This document shows, one piece after another, positions 1 through 6,412 of a DNA stretch of 8,361 nt. The first letter of the stretch is position 1. The number at the start of each line of letters is the position of its first letter. Origin of the DNA: Paracoccaceae bacterium (GTDB taxonomy: Bacteria; Pseudomonadota; Alphaproteobacteria; Rhodobacterales; Rhodobacteraceae); NCBI GenBank assembly GCA_030625695.1, contig DAOUQK010000149.1, positions 1 to 8,361 of the forward strand. Direction: 5' to 3'. The notes beneath the pieces are model-generated. The model saw only the letters and a list, made by a program, of their open reading frames with translations, searched no databases and was not told the origin of the DNA. The position numbers and the translations under genes were made by a program.

Positions 1-261
1 GTATTCAAAGACGGACAAGAACTGGCGCTGGTGAAACTGCCTATCGCTGGCCTGATGTCCGACAGCCCGGCCGCGCACGTCGCAGCCAAGGCCGAAGAAA
101 TGATGCAGGCCATGCGCACCTGCGGCTGTGATTTGAACAACGCCTATATGCAGCATTCCCTATTGGCGTTGGTGGTGATCCCAGAGTTGCGGATATCCGA
201 CTTGGGCCTGATTGATGTGCGCAAATTCGAAAAAATTGACCTGTTAGAGCCTCAGATATGA
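1..261 (+). CDS. ade: Adenine deaminase, C-terminal part (5' end outside window)
   Basis: The frame is open from base 1 to the TGA at 259-261, giving the last 86 residues of a protein that begins upstream. Adenine deaminase hydrolyses adenine to hypoxanthine and ammonia in purine salvage. The fragment carries the family's typical C-terminal signature: LPIAGLMSD, then a helix rich in Ala and Glu, then LALVVIPELRISDLGLIDV, which in complete Ade proteins closes the metal-dependent amidohydrolase. The metal-binding residues are upstream and cannot be checked. A GTG at 31 could be read as a start, but the homology continues upstream of it, so I treat it as internal. The stop overlaps the start of amn in an ATGA, which suggests translational coupling, and the enzyme would act on the adenine that Amn releases. 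Seen: signature and overlap. Inferred: function of the whole protein. Confidence 0.9.
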   Translation, partial: VFKDGQELALVKLPIAGLMSDSPAAHVAAKAEEMMQAMRTCGCDLNNAYMQHSLLALVVIPELRISDLGLIDVRKFEKIDLLEPQI

Positions 262-1721
262 CAAACATAAACACCCCTGCACCCACCCCAGAGCAATCCT
301 TTACCGATGCCAGCGCCGCCGTCGCCCATCTGGAACATCTTTACGCTCAGGCCACACGCTTTTTGCTCGAACACTTCTCGGACGCGATGAAAAACGGCGC
401 GCCCAAGGTCCGCTGCCGCGCCTATTACCCCGAAATACGCCTGACCACCTTAAGCTATGCTCAGGTCGACAGCCGACTGGCCTATGGCCATGTCTCGTCG
501 CCCGGCACCTATACGACCACGATCACCCGACCCGATCTGTTTCGTAATTACCTGACGCAACAGATCGACCTGCTGATCCGCAACCATGGCCAACCGGTGA
601 CCATCACCACCTCGGACACGCCGATCCCGGTGCATTTTGCCGTGGCCGGCAACGCCAATGTCACCGTGCCGCAAGAAGGCGCCGCCGCGTTCACCCTGCG
701 TGACTATTTCGACGTGCCTGACCTGGCGACCACCAATGACGATATCGTCAACAACACTGACATGCCCAGCGACGGCACCGGCCCCTTGGCCCTGTTCACC
801 GCCCAGCGCATTGATTATTCACTGGCCCGCCTGTCACATTACACCGCCACCGACCCCGAGCATTTTCAGAACCATATCCTGTTCACTAACTATCAGATCT
901 ATGTGGCCGAGTTCGAGGCATATGCCCGTGAACAACTGGCCGATCCCGACAGCGGCTATACCAGCTTTGTCAGCACCGGGAATGTGGTGATCACCGATGC
1001 GGACACACCCATCGCCCCGATCACCAAACTGCCGCAAATGCCAACCTATCACCTGACCCGCGCCGATGGTTCGGGCATCACATTGGTCAACATCGGCGTC
1101 GGGCCTTCCAACGCCAAAACCGCCACCGACCACATCGCCGTACTGCGCCCGCACGCCTGGCTGATGGTTGGCCACTGCGCAGGTCTGCGCAACACGCAGG
1201 CTTTGGGCGACTTTGTTCTGGCGCACGCTTACTTGCGCGAAGACCACGTTCTGGACGATGATCTTCCCGTCTGGACGCCAATTCCTGCACTGGCCGAAAT
1301 CCAGATCGCCCTCGAACAGGCGGTGGCCGATGTCACCGAACTGGAAGGCTTTGAGCTCAAACGTCTGATGCGGACCGGCACCGTCGCCACCATCGATAAC
1401 CGCAACTGGGAGTTGCGCGAACATTCCGGCCCGGTGCAGCGGCTTTCGCAATCGCGTGCCATCGCGCTCGACATGGAAAGTGCGACCATCGCCGCCAACG
1501 GTTATCGTTTCCGGGTGCCCTATGGCACGCTGTTATGTGTCTCGGACAAACCCCTGCATGGTGAATTGAAACTGCCCGGCATGGCGTCGGATTTCTATAA
1601 CACCCAGGTTAGCCGCCATCTGAAGATTGGAATCCGGGCGATGGAAGGTCTGCGCGGCATGCCGCTGGAACGGCTTCACAGCCGAAAATTACGCTCGTTC
1701 GACGAAACCGCATTTCTTTAA
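258..1721 (+). CDS. amn: AMP nucleosidase
   Basis: This 487-residue cytoplasmic enzyme hydrolyses the N-glycosidic bond of AMP, yielding adenine and ribose 5-phosphate. Its length matches the E. coli enzyme (about 484). The N-terminal regulatory domain spans roughly residues 15-180. The C-terminal nucleoside-phosphorylase-like domain (about 270-470) contains GVGPSNAKTATDHIAVLRPH (281-300), the GHCAGLR loop (305-311), LDMESAT (404-410, the Glu typical of the nucleoside-binding site) and VSDKPLHGELKLPG (428-441). The tail ERLHSRKLRSFDE closely resembles the E. coli C-terminus as I recall it. The ATG is fixed by the ATGA overlap with ade; there is no strong Shine-Dalgarno, which fits coupled translation. 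Ade then deaminates the adenine, so the pair makes an AMP-to-hypoxanthine route. The long ORFs on the opposite strand here are shadows. The function is near certain. Confidence 0.97.
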   Translation: MTNINTPAPTPEQSFTDASAAVAHLEHLYAQATRFLLEHFSDAMKNGAPKVRCRAYYPEIRLTTLSYAQVDSRLAYGHVSSPGTYTTTITRPDLFRNYLTQQIDLLIRNHGQPVTITTSDTPIPVHFAVAGNANVTVPQEGAAAFTLRDYFDVPDLATTNDDIVNNTDMPSDGTGPLALFTAQRIDYSLARLSHYTATDPEHFQNHILFTNYQIYVAEFEAYAREQLADPDSGYTSFVSTGNVVITDADTPIAPITKLPQMPTYHLTRADGSGITLVNIGVGPSNAKTATDHIAVLRPHAWLMVGHCAGLRNTQALGDFVLAHAYLREDHVLDDDLPVWTPIPALAEIQIALEQAVADVTELEGFELKRLMRTGTVATIDNRNWELREHSGPVQRLSQSRAIALDMESATIAANGYRFRVPYGTLLCVSDKPLHGELKLPGMASDFYNTQVSRHLKIGIRAMEGLRGMPLERLHSRKLRSFDETAFL

Positions 1722-1769
1722 CTTCATATTATTAGCCGCCGGGTTGCCTGCTCCACTCAACTTGTCGTT

Positions 1770-1849
1770 GGTCCGTAGGGTGGGTGAAAACCCACGTTTA
1801 CCCGGCTTCAACTGGCGCGACACGTGGGTTTTCACCCACCCTACGGACC
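1770..1849. repeat. Inverted pair of GTAG-headed REP-like hairpins (REPIN-like)
   Basis: Two 28-bp arms, 1770-1797 and 1822-1849, are perfect inverted repeats separated by 24 nt. Each arm is itself a hairpin: GTAG (1775-1778), then GTGGGT (1780-1785), loop GAAA, and ACCCAC (1790-1795). The right arm shows the same in reverse, with CTAC at 1841-1844. A GTAG tetranucleotide in front of a GC-rich palindrome is the layout described for REP sequences mobilised by RAYT (Y1-type) transposases, and two REPs facing each other form a REPIN/BIME. In RNA the whole would fold into one long stem or two small GNRA-capped stems, which could also weaken read-through from amn or protect its 3' end. No transposase is present in the window. 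The repeat structure is seen directly; the family assignment is inferred. Confidence 0.8.
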
Positions 1850-1957
1850 GAACCAATGAATCTCCGTTTATGCAGGCCGGTACGACAAATTGCTTGCCCG
1901 TCCTCAGAAAATCCCGAAAGGTGACCCGGATACGCAACAATTCCATCCGAGGTTCTG

Positions 1958-3163
1958 ATGCAAAGCAACGCGCCACTTTCCAAATCGACGGTAAATGCCG
2001 CCATTCTGGCCGGCTGCGTCATTGCCTTCCTCGGGTTCGGGTTCTCGGCCACTTTTGGTGTTTTCCTAAGCCCGATGTCAGCCGATCTGGGCTGGGGACG
2101 CGAAGTGTTTTCACTGTCGGTCGCACTACAGGCCTTGGCGTGGGGATTCACCCAACCCTTTGCCGGGATGGCCGCCGACCGGCACGGCACCGCGCGCGTC
2201 CTTGCCTTCGGGGCCATTTGTGCGGCCCTTGGGTATTTATTGCGCGGATCAATCATCAACCCGGGCGTTTTTGTGCTCTCGGGTGTGGTTGTTGGCATCG
2301 GCACCGACGCATGTTCGTTCCCGGTCGTCATTGCCGCGTTAGGTAAAGTCGTCAGCGCAAAACAGCGCAGCTTTGTGATGGGGCTCGGCACCGCCGCCGC
2401 GTCGATGGGAATGTTCGTCGCGGCCCCTGCTTCATCGGCGATGATTGATTGGCTTGGCTGGCAGCCGACCATCCTTCTGATCAGCCTGAGCTTCCTGGCG
2501 ATCCTGCCCTTTCTGGTTTTTGTCGCCAGAGTATCGACACCAACCGCGCACGCAGAAGGCGCTCACGCATTTGGGGTGGCGATCAAAAACGCCTTTAGCG
2601 ACCGGAATTATTTGTGTCTGTTCTTCGGGTTCTTCGTTTGTGGGTTTCACGTGGCCTTTATCGGCACGCATTTACCGGCCTATGTCACCGATCTTGGCCT
2701 TTCGGCGATTGTCGGCGGCATATCCCTTGCCTTGATCGGGTTGTTCAACATTGCCGGTTCGCTGGCGGCGGGCTGGTCAGGCCAGAACCACTCCAAGAAA
2801 AACAGCCTCGCAGGGATCTATTCCGCACGGGCAATTGTAATTGCCCTGTTCATCCTGACCCCGGTGTCACCGACCAGTGTTTATGTCTTCTCTGCGATCA
2901 TGGGCTTGTTATGGCTGTCGACAGTTCCCCTGACCATGGGCTTGGTCGCCCAGACCCAGGGGCTTACCTATTTGTCAACTTTGGCTGGTATGGTTTTCTT
3001 CAGCCATCAGGTCGGAAGCTTTATCGGCGCCTGGCTTGGCGGGAAAATATACGATGCCTATTCGGACTATACCCCAATGTGGTGGGCCGCTGTTGTGCTT
3101 GGTCTGCTTGCGGCCCTCATTCATCTGCCAATCCGTGAAAATCAGGTAACCAAGGCGTCCTAA
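1958..3163 (+). CDS. MFS transporter, substrate unknown
   Basis: This 401-residue inner-membrane protein has the hydrophobic profile of a 12-helix major facilitator. After a short polar N-terminus, the first helix begins near residue 13. Motif A, GMAADRHGTAR (70-80), lies between helices 2 and 3. A polar central loop (about 191-215) separates the two six-helix halves, and a degenerate motif A equivalent, GWSGQNHSKK (272-281), sits in the second half. The stretch FSHQVGSFIGAWLGGKIYD (348-366) resembles helix 11 of monocarboxylate/oxalate-type MFS carriers. The ATG at 1958 is preceded by GAGG (1949-1952) with 5-nt spacing. It is a separate unit: 236 bp with a REP pair divides it from amn, and a terminator-like hairpin follows 140 bp downstream. 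Uptake or efflux of a small organic acid is possible, but the sequence does not show the substrate. Confidence 0.9.
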   Translation: MQSNAPLSKSTVNAAILAGCVIAFLGFGFSATFGVFLSPMSADLGWGREVFSLSVALQALAWGFTQPFAGMAADRHGTARVLAFGAICAALGYLLRGSIINPGVFVLSGVVVGIGTDACSFPVVIAALGKVVSAKQRSFVMGLGTAAASMGMFVAAPASSAMIDWLGWQPTILLISLSFLAILPFLVFVARVSTPTAHAEGAHAFGVAIKNAFSDRNYLCLFFGFFVCGFHVAFIGTHLPAYVTDLGLSAIVGGISLALIGLFNIAGSLAAGWSGQNHSKKNSLAGIYSARAIVIALFILTPVSPTSVYVFSAIMGLLWLSTVPLTMGLVAQTQGLTYLSTLAGMVFFSHQVGSFIGAWLGGKIYDAYSDYTPMWWAAVVLGLLAALIHLPIRENQVTKAS

Positions 3164-3206
3164 AGCCGCAACTTCCAACTTGACCGCAGGACGCTTAACA
3201 TCCGTC

Positions 3207-3305
3207 ATGGACCGTTCTTCTTCCAGAACCACCCACGGCAATTCCACAATGTTAACGCATCTGGCCCGGCACCTTGCTGAATATATGCCGTTTAAGACAA
3301 AATAA
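3207..3305 (+). CDS. Possible 32-residue small ORF, unrecognised
   Basis: ATG at 3207 opens 32 codons ending at TAA 3303-3305, whose last two bases begin the hairpin at 3304-3324. The N-terminal half is rich in Ser, Thr and Arg; the C-terminal half (LTHLARHLAEYMPFKTK) could form a short amphipathic helix. A second in-frame ATG lies at 3249. No good Shine-Dalgarno precedes either start, and the nearest purine run (AGGA, 3188-3191) is too far from 3207. TTGACC at 3180-3185 resembles a -35 box but lacks a convincing -10. The position just before a terminator-like hairpin is what makes it notable. It may equally be untranslated sequence. I do not recognise a family. Confidence 0.22.
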   Translation: MDRSSSRTTHGNSTMLTHLARHLAEYMPFKTK

Positions 3306-3324
3306 TCGGCGAAAATCGCCGATT
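3304..3324 (+). terminator. Hairpin between MFS gene and HU gene, terminator-like
   Basis: A perfect 9-bp stem, AATCGGCGA / TCGCCGATT, encloses an AAA loop (3313-3315). The 3' arm ends in TTT (3323-3325), a short U-tract, and A-rich sequence precedes it. It would suit a modest intrinsic terminator closing the MFS unit (or the small ORF at 3207) before the HU promoter begins. The stem is seen directly; the terminating role is inferred, as the U-tract is weak. Confidence 0.5.
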
Positions 3325-3349
3325 TCCACTGGTTTTAACCCACTATGCG

Positions 3350-3387
3350 TTGTGTTCTTGCACAAGATACCGTTACAATTGCGCAAT
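3350..3387 (+). promoter_or_regulatory. Probable HU promoter with two palindromes
   Basis: A -10 candidate TACAAT (3374-3379, 5 of 6 to consensus) lies 18 nt after TTGTGT (3350-3355), which keeps only the TTG of a -35. Between them is an interrupted palindrome TCTTG-CA-CAAGA (3356-3367), and over the -10 edge and expected start lies a perfect palindrome ATTGCGCAAT (3378-3387). Transcription would begin about 60 nt before the HU ATG, giving a leader with a weak GGGCC/GGCCC hairpin (3401-3405, 3414-3418). The palindromes could be operator sites. All roles are inferred from position and base pattern. Confidence 0.4.
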
Positions 3388-3447
3388 CAGGTCCAGATAA
3401 GGGCCAAAATCGAGGCCCAACATCGGGCGGAACAAGGAGACCAGAAA

Positions 3448-3735
3448 ATGGCAAAACCAATGACCAAGACCCAGCTTGTCGCCGCTTTGGCGGAAGATAT
3501 GGGCACCGACAAGAAATCAGCCGCAGCAGCCCTTGAGGCCGTGACCGGCCTGATCACCCGCGAAGTTTCGGCAGGTGGTGCTGTCACTCTGCCCGGCGTT
3601 GGCAAAATCTACTGCCGCGAACGTCCCGAGCGTATGGTCCGCAACCCGGCCACCGGCGAGCAGTTCAAGAAAGACGCCGACAAGGTGGTCAAGATGACCA
3701 TCGCCAAGGCGCTGAAAGACAGCGTTAACGGCTAA
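3448..3735 (+). CDS. hup: HU family DNA-binding protein
   Basis: This 95-residue histone-like protein dimerises and bends DNA without strict sequence preference, acting in nucleoid compaction and in processes that need bent DNA. Helices 1-2 (residues 5-40) begin MTKTQLVAALAEDMG. The LPGVGKIYCRERPERMVRNPATGEQF segment (48-73) gives the beta saddle and DNA-binding arm, with RNPATGE (65-71) holding the conserved proline that intercalates into DNA. A C-terminal helix with Lys-rich turns follows (VVKMTIAKALKDSV). Length matches the HU/IHF family (about 90-100). Start choice: AAGGAGA (3434-3440) sits 7 nt before ATG 3448, and homology begins there; the open frame further upstream is not coding. It is monocistronic, with its own promoter and a strong terminator. 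The arm fits HU rather than IHF alpha or beta, though which paralogue cannot be told. Confidence 0.95.
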   Translation: MAKPMTKTQLVAALAEDMGTDKKSAAAALEAVTGLITREVSAGGAVTLPGVGKIYCRERPERMVRNPATGEQFKKDADKVVKMTIAKALKDSVNG

Positions 3736-3760
3736 GCTTGCACAACCTGAGAAATTCAGA

Positions 3761-3789
3761 AAGGGTCGCCTGCACAGGCGGCCCTTTTT
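3761..3789 (+). terminator. Intrinsic terminator after HU gene
   Basis: AAGGGTCGCC (3761-3770) pairs with GGCGGCCCTT (3777-3786) through one G-U pair around loop TGCACA, and the transcript runs into five Ts (3785-3789). It lies 25 nt past the HU stop. The GC-rich stem plus T-run is a textbook Rho-independent terminator and isolates HU from the exporter genes. Confidence 0.92.
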
Positions 3790-3822
3790 CGTGGCCGACA
3801 CTTTGCTCTCGGATATGAACCC

Positions 3823-4449
3823 ATGGTTGAAACCCTGAACTTGCCATTCATTCTTATTGCGGCCCTGATGGTCGTAGGCAGCCCCGGGCCTGCCACGCTC
3901 GCCATCGCCAATACGTCGTTGACCAGTGGACGGCGGGCCGGGTTGGCTCTGGCATCGGGGGTGTCCACTGGCTCATTGTTCTGGTCGGTATCCGCGGCGT
4001 TTGGGTTGGGGGCACTCATGCTGGCCAATGCCTGGATGTTCGAAGTGGTGCGTTATTTTGGTGCCGGGTACCTGATGTATCTGGCCTTCCGATCCGCCCG
4101 CTCTGCCTTGCGCCAGGATATTCTGCAAACCAAAATGGGGCCCCCCCTTCACCCGCGCTCTGCGTACGCCAAAGGCCTTTTGCTGCATTTGACCAATCCC
4201 AAGGCAATCCTGTTCTTTGGCTCGCTTTATGCCATTGGCATACCGCAAGGCGCCACGGCGCAGGATTTGCTTTTGGTCATTCTGGCGGTTGGCGCGCAAA
4301 GCACACTGGTCTTTCACCTCTTAGCCTGGTTGTTTTCAAACCCGGCGCTAACCCGAGGCTATCTGAAACTACGCCGCGGATTCGAACCGGTATTTGCCGT
4401 GGCTTTTGCTGCGGCCAGCCTGCGCATTTTGATTGCGCGGTTTCAATAA
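3823..4449 (+). CDS. LysE/RhtB-family amino-acid exporter
   Basis: This 208-residue inner-membrane protein belongs to the LysE/RhtB translocators, which export amino acids or related small metabolites using the proton gradient. The family signature GSPGPATLAIAN (19-30) follows the first helix, and the second signature, HLTNPKAILFFGSLY (122-136), precedes the fourth. Hydrophobic segments near 5-27, 40-65, 67-90, 117-137, 147-172 and 187-206 fit the usual six-helix layout. ATG 3823 is only 33 nt after the HU terminator, and the Shine-Dalgarno is weak (CGGA near 3810), so the start is likely but not certain; it gives the N-terminus expected for the family. A run of four G and seven C (4137-4147) encodes MGPP in the hydrophilic loop. 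The EamA exporter starts 23 bp downstream, so the two are probably co-transcribed. The substrate is not shown. Confidence 0.93.
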   Translation: MVETLNLPFILIAALMVVGSPGPATLAIANTSLTSGRRAGLALASGVSTGSLFWSVSAAFGLGALMLANAWMFEVVRYFGAGYLMYLAFRSARSALRQDILQTKMGPPLHPRSAYAKGLLLHLTNPKAILFFGSLYAIGIPQGATAQDLLLVILAVGAQSTLVFHLLAWLFSNPALTRGYLKLRRGFEPVFAVAFAAASLRILIARFQ

Positions 4450-4472
4450 CATGACCCGGAACAGGTACTGAT

Positions 4473-5363
4473 ATGGACAAACGTGCAATACTCATGGGGC
4501 TGACTTTCGCCCTCATGTGGTCTTCGGCCTTTACCTCGGCGCGGATCATCGTCGCCGATGCTTCGCCGTTGTTCTCTCTGTCCTGCCGGTTTCTGATCTC
4601 GGGCCTGCTTGGCGTGATGATTGCCCGTTACATGGGCCAGACATGGCACCTGACCCGCAAACAATGGCATGCCACCATCATCTTTGGCCTGTGCCAGAAC
4701 GCGCTGTACCTCGGTCTTAATTTCGTCGCCATGCAGACGATCCACGCATCTGTGGCGGCCATCATCGCCTCATCCCTCCCTTTGCTGGTGGCTCTGGCCA
4801 GTTGGCTGCTGATGGGCGAACGGCTCAAGCCGCTTGGAATACTGGGTCTGCTCGCCGGCTTCACCGGGGTTGCCATCATCATGGGGCCACGTATCGGTGC
4901 CGGGTTGGACCTTTATGGCCTGGCCCTGCTTGGGCTTGGCGTTCTGGCGCTGACGTTTGCGACAATGGCCGTTCGCGGCGCCACGTCGGGCGGCAATTTC
5001 ATGATGATCGTCGGACTGCAAATGCTGGTCGGTTCCGCCATCCTGTTCGCCGCCACTGCCGCATTTGAAACCATCCACATCACACCCACATGGCCTCTGG
5101 CCGCTGCCTTCGCCTATACCACCCTGATCCCCGGCCTTGCCGCCACCCTGATCTGGTTCACCCTGCTTAACCGTATCGGTGCCACCCGCGCCGCCACCTT
5201 TCACTTTCTCACGCCAGTGTTTGGCGTCGCCATCGCCGCGATCCTTCTGGGCGAACCACTTGGCCTTTGGGATGGTGTCGGCGTTCTTGTGGTCGCCGCT
5301 GGCATCCTTGCCGTCCAGATTGCCCGCCGCCCTCCATCGGCCAAACTGGACAAACCCGCGTGA
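4473..5363 (+). CDS. EamA/DMT-family transporter (drug/metabolite exporter type)
   Basis: This 296-residue inner-membrane protein has two tandem EamA repeats of five helices each, the standard ten-helix DMT layout. The first repeat (about 5-137) starts ILMGLTFALMWSSAF and ends with LPLLVALASWLLMGERLKP (102-120) followed by a Gly-rich helix. The second (about 147-283) ends with the equivalent LTPVFGVAIAAILLGEPLG (246-264). The repeated pattern of P, (M/L)GE and L marks the helix pair before the last helix of each repeat. The C-terminal tail RRPPSAKLDKPA is polar and basic, as expected for a cytoplasmic end. It starts 23 bp after the LysE-type gene, with only weak Shine-Dalgarno match (CAGGT, 4462-4466). 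Family members export amino acids, nucleosides or toxic metabolites; the substrate here is unknown. Confidence 0.93.
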   Translation: MDKRAILMGLTFALMWSSAFTSARIIVADASPLFSLSCRFLISGLLGVMIARYMGQTWHLTRKQWHATIIFGLCQNALYLGLNFVAMQTIHASVAAIIASSLPLLVALASWLLMGERLKPLGILGLLAGFTGVAIIMGPRIGAGLDLYGLALLGLGVLALTFATMAVRGATSGGNFMMIVGLQMLVGSAILFAATAAFETIHITPTWPLAAAFAYTTLIPGLAATLIWFTLLNRIGATRAATFHFLTPVFGVAIAAILLGEPLGLWDGVGVLVVAAGILAVQIARRPPSAKLDKPA

Positions 5364-5381
5364 GGCGACTGAAATAACCAT

Positions 5382-5410
5382 TTGCATTGCTCGCCCGGTC
5401 CCCATCTACT
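5382..5410 (+). promoter_or_regulatory. Weak promoter candidate for msrBA
   Basis: TTGCAT (5382-5387) and TCTACT (5405-5410) are spaced 17 nt apart in the 86-bp gap before msrB. They match the sigma-70 boxes only partly (-10: 4 of 6). A local promoter is plausible because the gene before it encodes an unrelated exporter, but read-through cannot be excluded, as no terminator hairpin is visible after the exporter gene. Confidence 0.28.
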
Positions 5411-5449
5411 GAACCTGACCGACTAGATTGACTGGCAGGAGACCCCGAC

Positions 5450-5899
5450 ATGACCAAATACACCAAAGACGCTGAAGCCATCGCCGCCCTCAGCCCCGAA
5501 GAATTCCGCGTTACCCAGCAATCGGGCACCGAACGCCCCGGCACCGGGCCACTTTTGGAAAACAAAGCCGTCGGCATCTATGTCGATATCGTCTCGGGCG
5601 AACCGCTATTTGCGTCCTCAGATAAATACGAAAGCGGCTGCGGCTGGCCCAGTTTCACCAAACCCATCGAAACGGCGCACGTTCTCGAAAGCAACGACGA
5701 CTCGATGGGCCACATGCGCGTTGAGGTCCGCTCGGCCCACGGCGACAGCCACCTGGGCCACGTCTTCACCGACGGCCCGCCCGACCAGGGGGGCTTGCGT
5801 TATTGCATCAACTCGGCCTCTTTACGCTTTGTCGACCGCGCAGACATGGAGGTGCAAGGCTACGGCGACTATCTCAACCAAGTGGAGGAAATAGCATGA
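5450..5899 (+). CDS. msrB: Peptide-methionine (R)-S-oxide reductase, zinc-less form
   Basis: This 149-residue enzyme reduces methionine-R-sulfoxide in proteins back to methionine, using thioredoxin. The whole chain is the SelR fold: VTQQSGTERPGTGPLL (21-36), SGCGWPSF (62-69), HLGHVFTDGP (101-110) and RYCINSASLRF (117-127), whose Cys119 is the catalytic cysteine. Cys64 is in the position of the known resolving cysteine. These are the only two cysteines. Both CxxC zinc sites of the zinc-type enzymes are missing: the first reads D46..S49 (VDIVSGEPLF) and the second S95..G98 (RSAHGDSHLGHVF). That points to the known zinc-free class. AGGAG (5437-5441) is 8 nt before ATG 5450. The stop overlaps msrA by ATGA. 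No signal peptide, so cytoplasmic. Confidence 0.96.
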   Translation: MTKYTKDAEAIAALSPEEFRVTQQSGTERPGTGPLLENKAVGIYVDIVSGEPLFASSDKYESGCGWPSFTKPIETAHVLESNDDSMGHMRVEVRSAHGDSHLGHVFTDGPPDQGGLRYCINSASLRFVDRADMEVQGYGDYLNQVEEIA

Positions 5900-6408
5900 G
5901 CACGACCAAACGCGCCGTCCTTGCGGGGGGATGTTTCTGGGGCATGCAGGACCTGATCCGTAAGCGCCCCGGCGTTGTGTCAACCCGTGTCGGCTATTCC
6001 GGCGGCGACGTGGCCGACGCCACCTATCGCAACCACGGCACCCACGCCGAGGTGATCGAAGTGTCGTTTGACCCAAGCATGCTCAGCTACCGCGCCCTGC
6101 TTGAGTTGTTCTTCCAAATTCACGACCCCAGTACGATCAACCAGCAAGGCAACGATCGCGGTCTCAGCTATCGTTCAGCAATCTATTACGAGGACGAGGA
6201 CCAAAAAGCCGTCGCTCAAGACACCATTGCAGACGTCAACGCCTCTGGCCTCTGGCCCGGCGCGGTTATCACCGAACTCGAACCGGTCAGCGATTTTTGG
6301 GAGGCCGAACCCGAACACCAAGACTATCTCGAACGCTTACCGCAAGGATATACCTGCCACTTCCCGCGTCCCGACTGGGTCTTACCCAAACGCGCCGCCG
6401 CAGAGTAG
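5896..6408 (+). CDS. msrA: Peptide-methionine (S)-S-oxide reductase
   Basis: This 170-residue enzyme reduces methionine-S-sulfoxide, complementing MsrB, which acts on the other stereoisomer. The N-terminus carries LAGGCFWGMQDL (9-20) with catalytic Cys13 and the FW pair that cradles the substrate methyl group. VGYSGGDVADATYRNHGTHAEVIEV (32-56) and LELFFQIHDPSTINQQGNDRG (69-89) are the other conserved family blocks. Cys154 in GYTCHF is the only other cysteine and the likely resolving residue. There is no signal peptide, so the enzyme should be cytoplasmic. ATG 5896 overlaps the msrB stop by 4 bp and has GGAGGAA (5884-5890) 5 nt upstream inside msrB, so translation is well supported and coupled. 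An earlier in-frame start within msrB (near 5803) is rejected, because homology begins at MSTTKRAVLAGG. Confidence 0.97.
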   Translation: MSTTKRAVLAGGCFWGMQDLIRKRPGVVSTRVGYSGGDVADATYRNHGTHAEVIEVSFDPSMLSYRALLELFFQIHDPSTINQQGNDRGLSYRSAIYYEDEDQKAVAQDTIADVNASGLWPGAVITELEPVSDFWEAEPEHQDYLERLPQGYTCHFPRPDWVLPKRAAAE

Positions 6409-6412
6409 CCGA

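Noticed and set aside
834..1451. Long minus-strand open frame (205 codons) within amn, with others inside the coding regions
   Set aside because: It lies fully opposite a strongly conserved gene, its translation resembles no protein I know, and GC-rich codon bias commonly opens such antisense frames.
1627..2472. Overlapping frames of 239 codons (+) and 224 codons (-) across the amn/MFS gap
   Set aside because: Both read through the REP-like repeat and into well-supported genes in another frame; no domain or plausible start is visible.
3274..3447. N-terminal extension of the HU frame by 58 codons
   Set aside because: The strong AAGGAGA site and family homology both fix the start at 3448; the extension covers the promoter and the hairpin.
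4770..5405. Minus-strand 211-codon frame opposite the EamA gene
   Set aside because: The translation is low-complexity, rich in Gly, Asp and Gln, as expected from the reverse of a hydrophobic membrane gene; it is a shadow.
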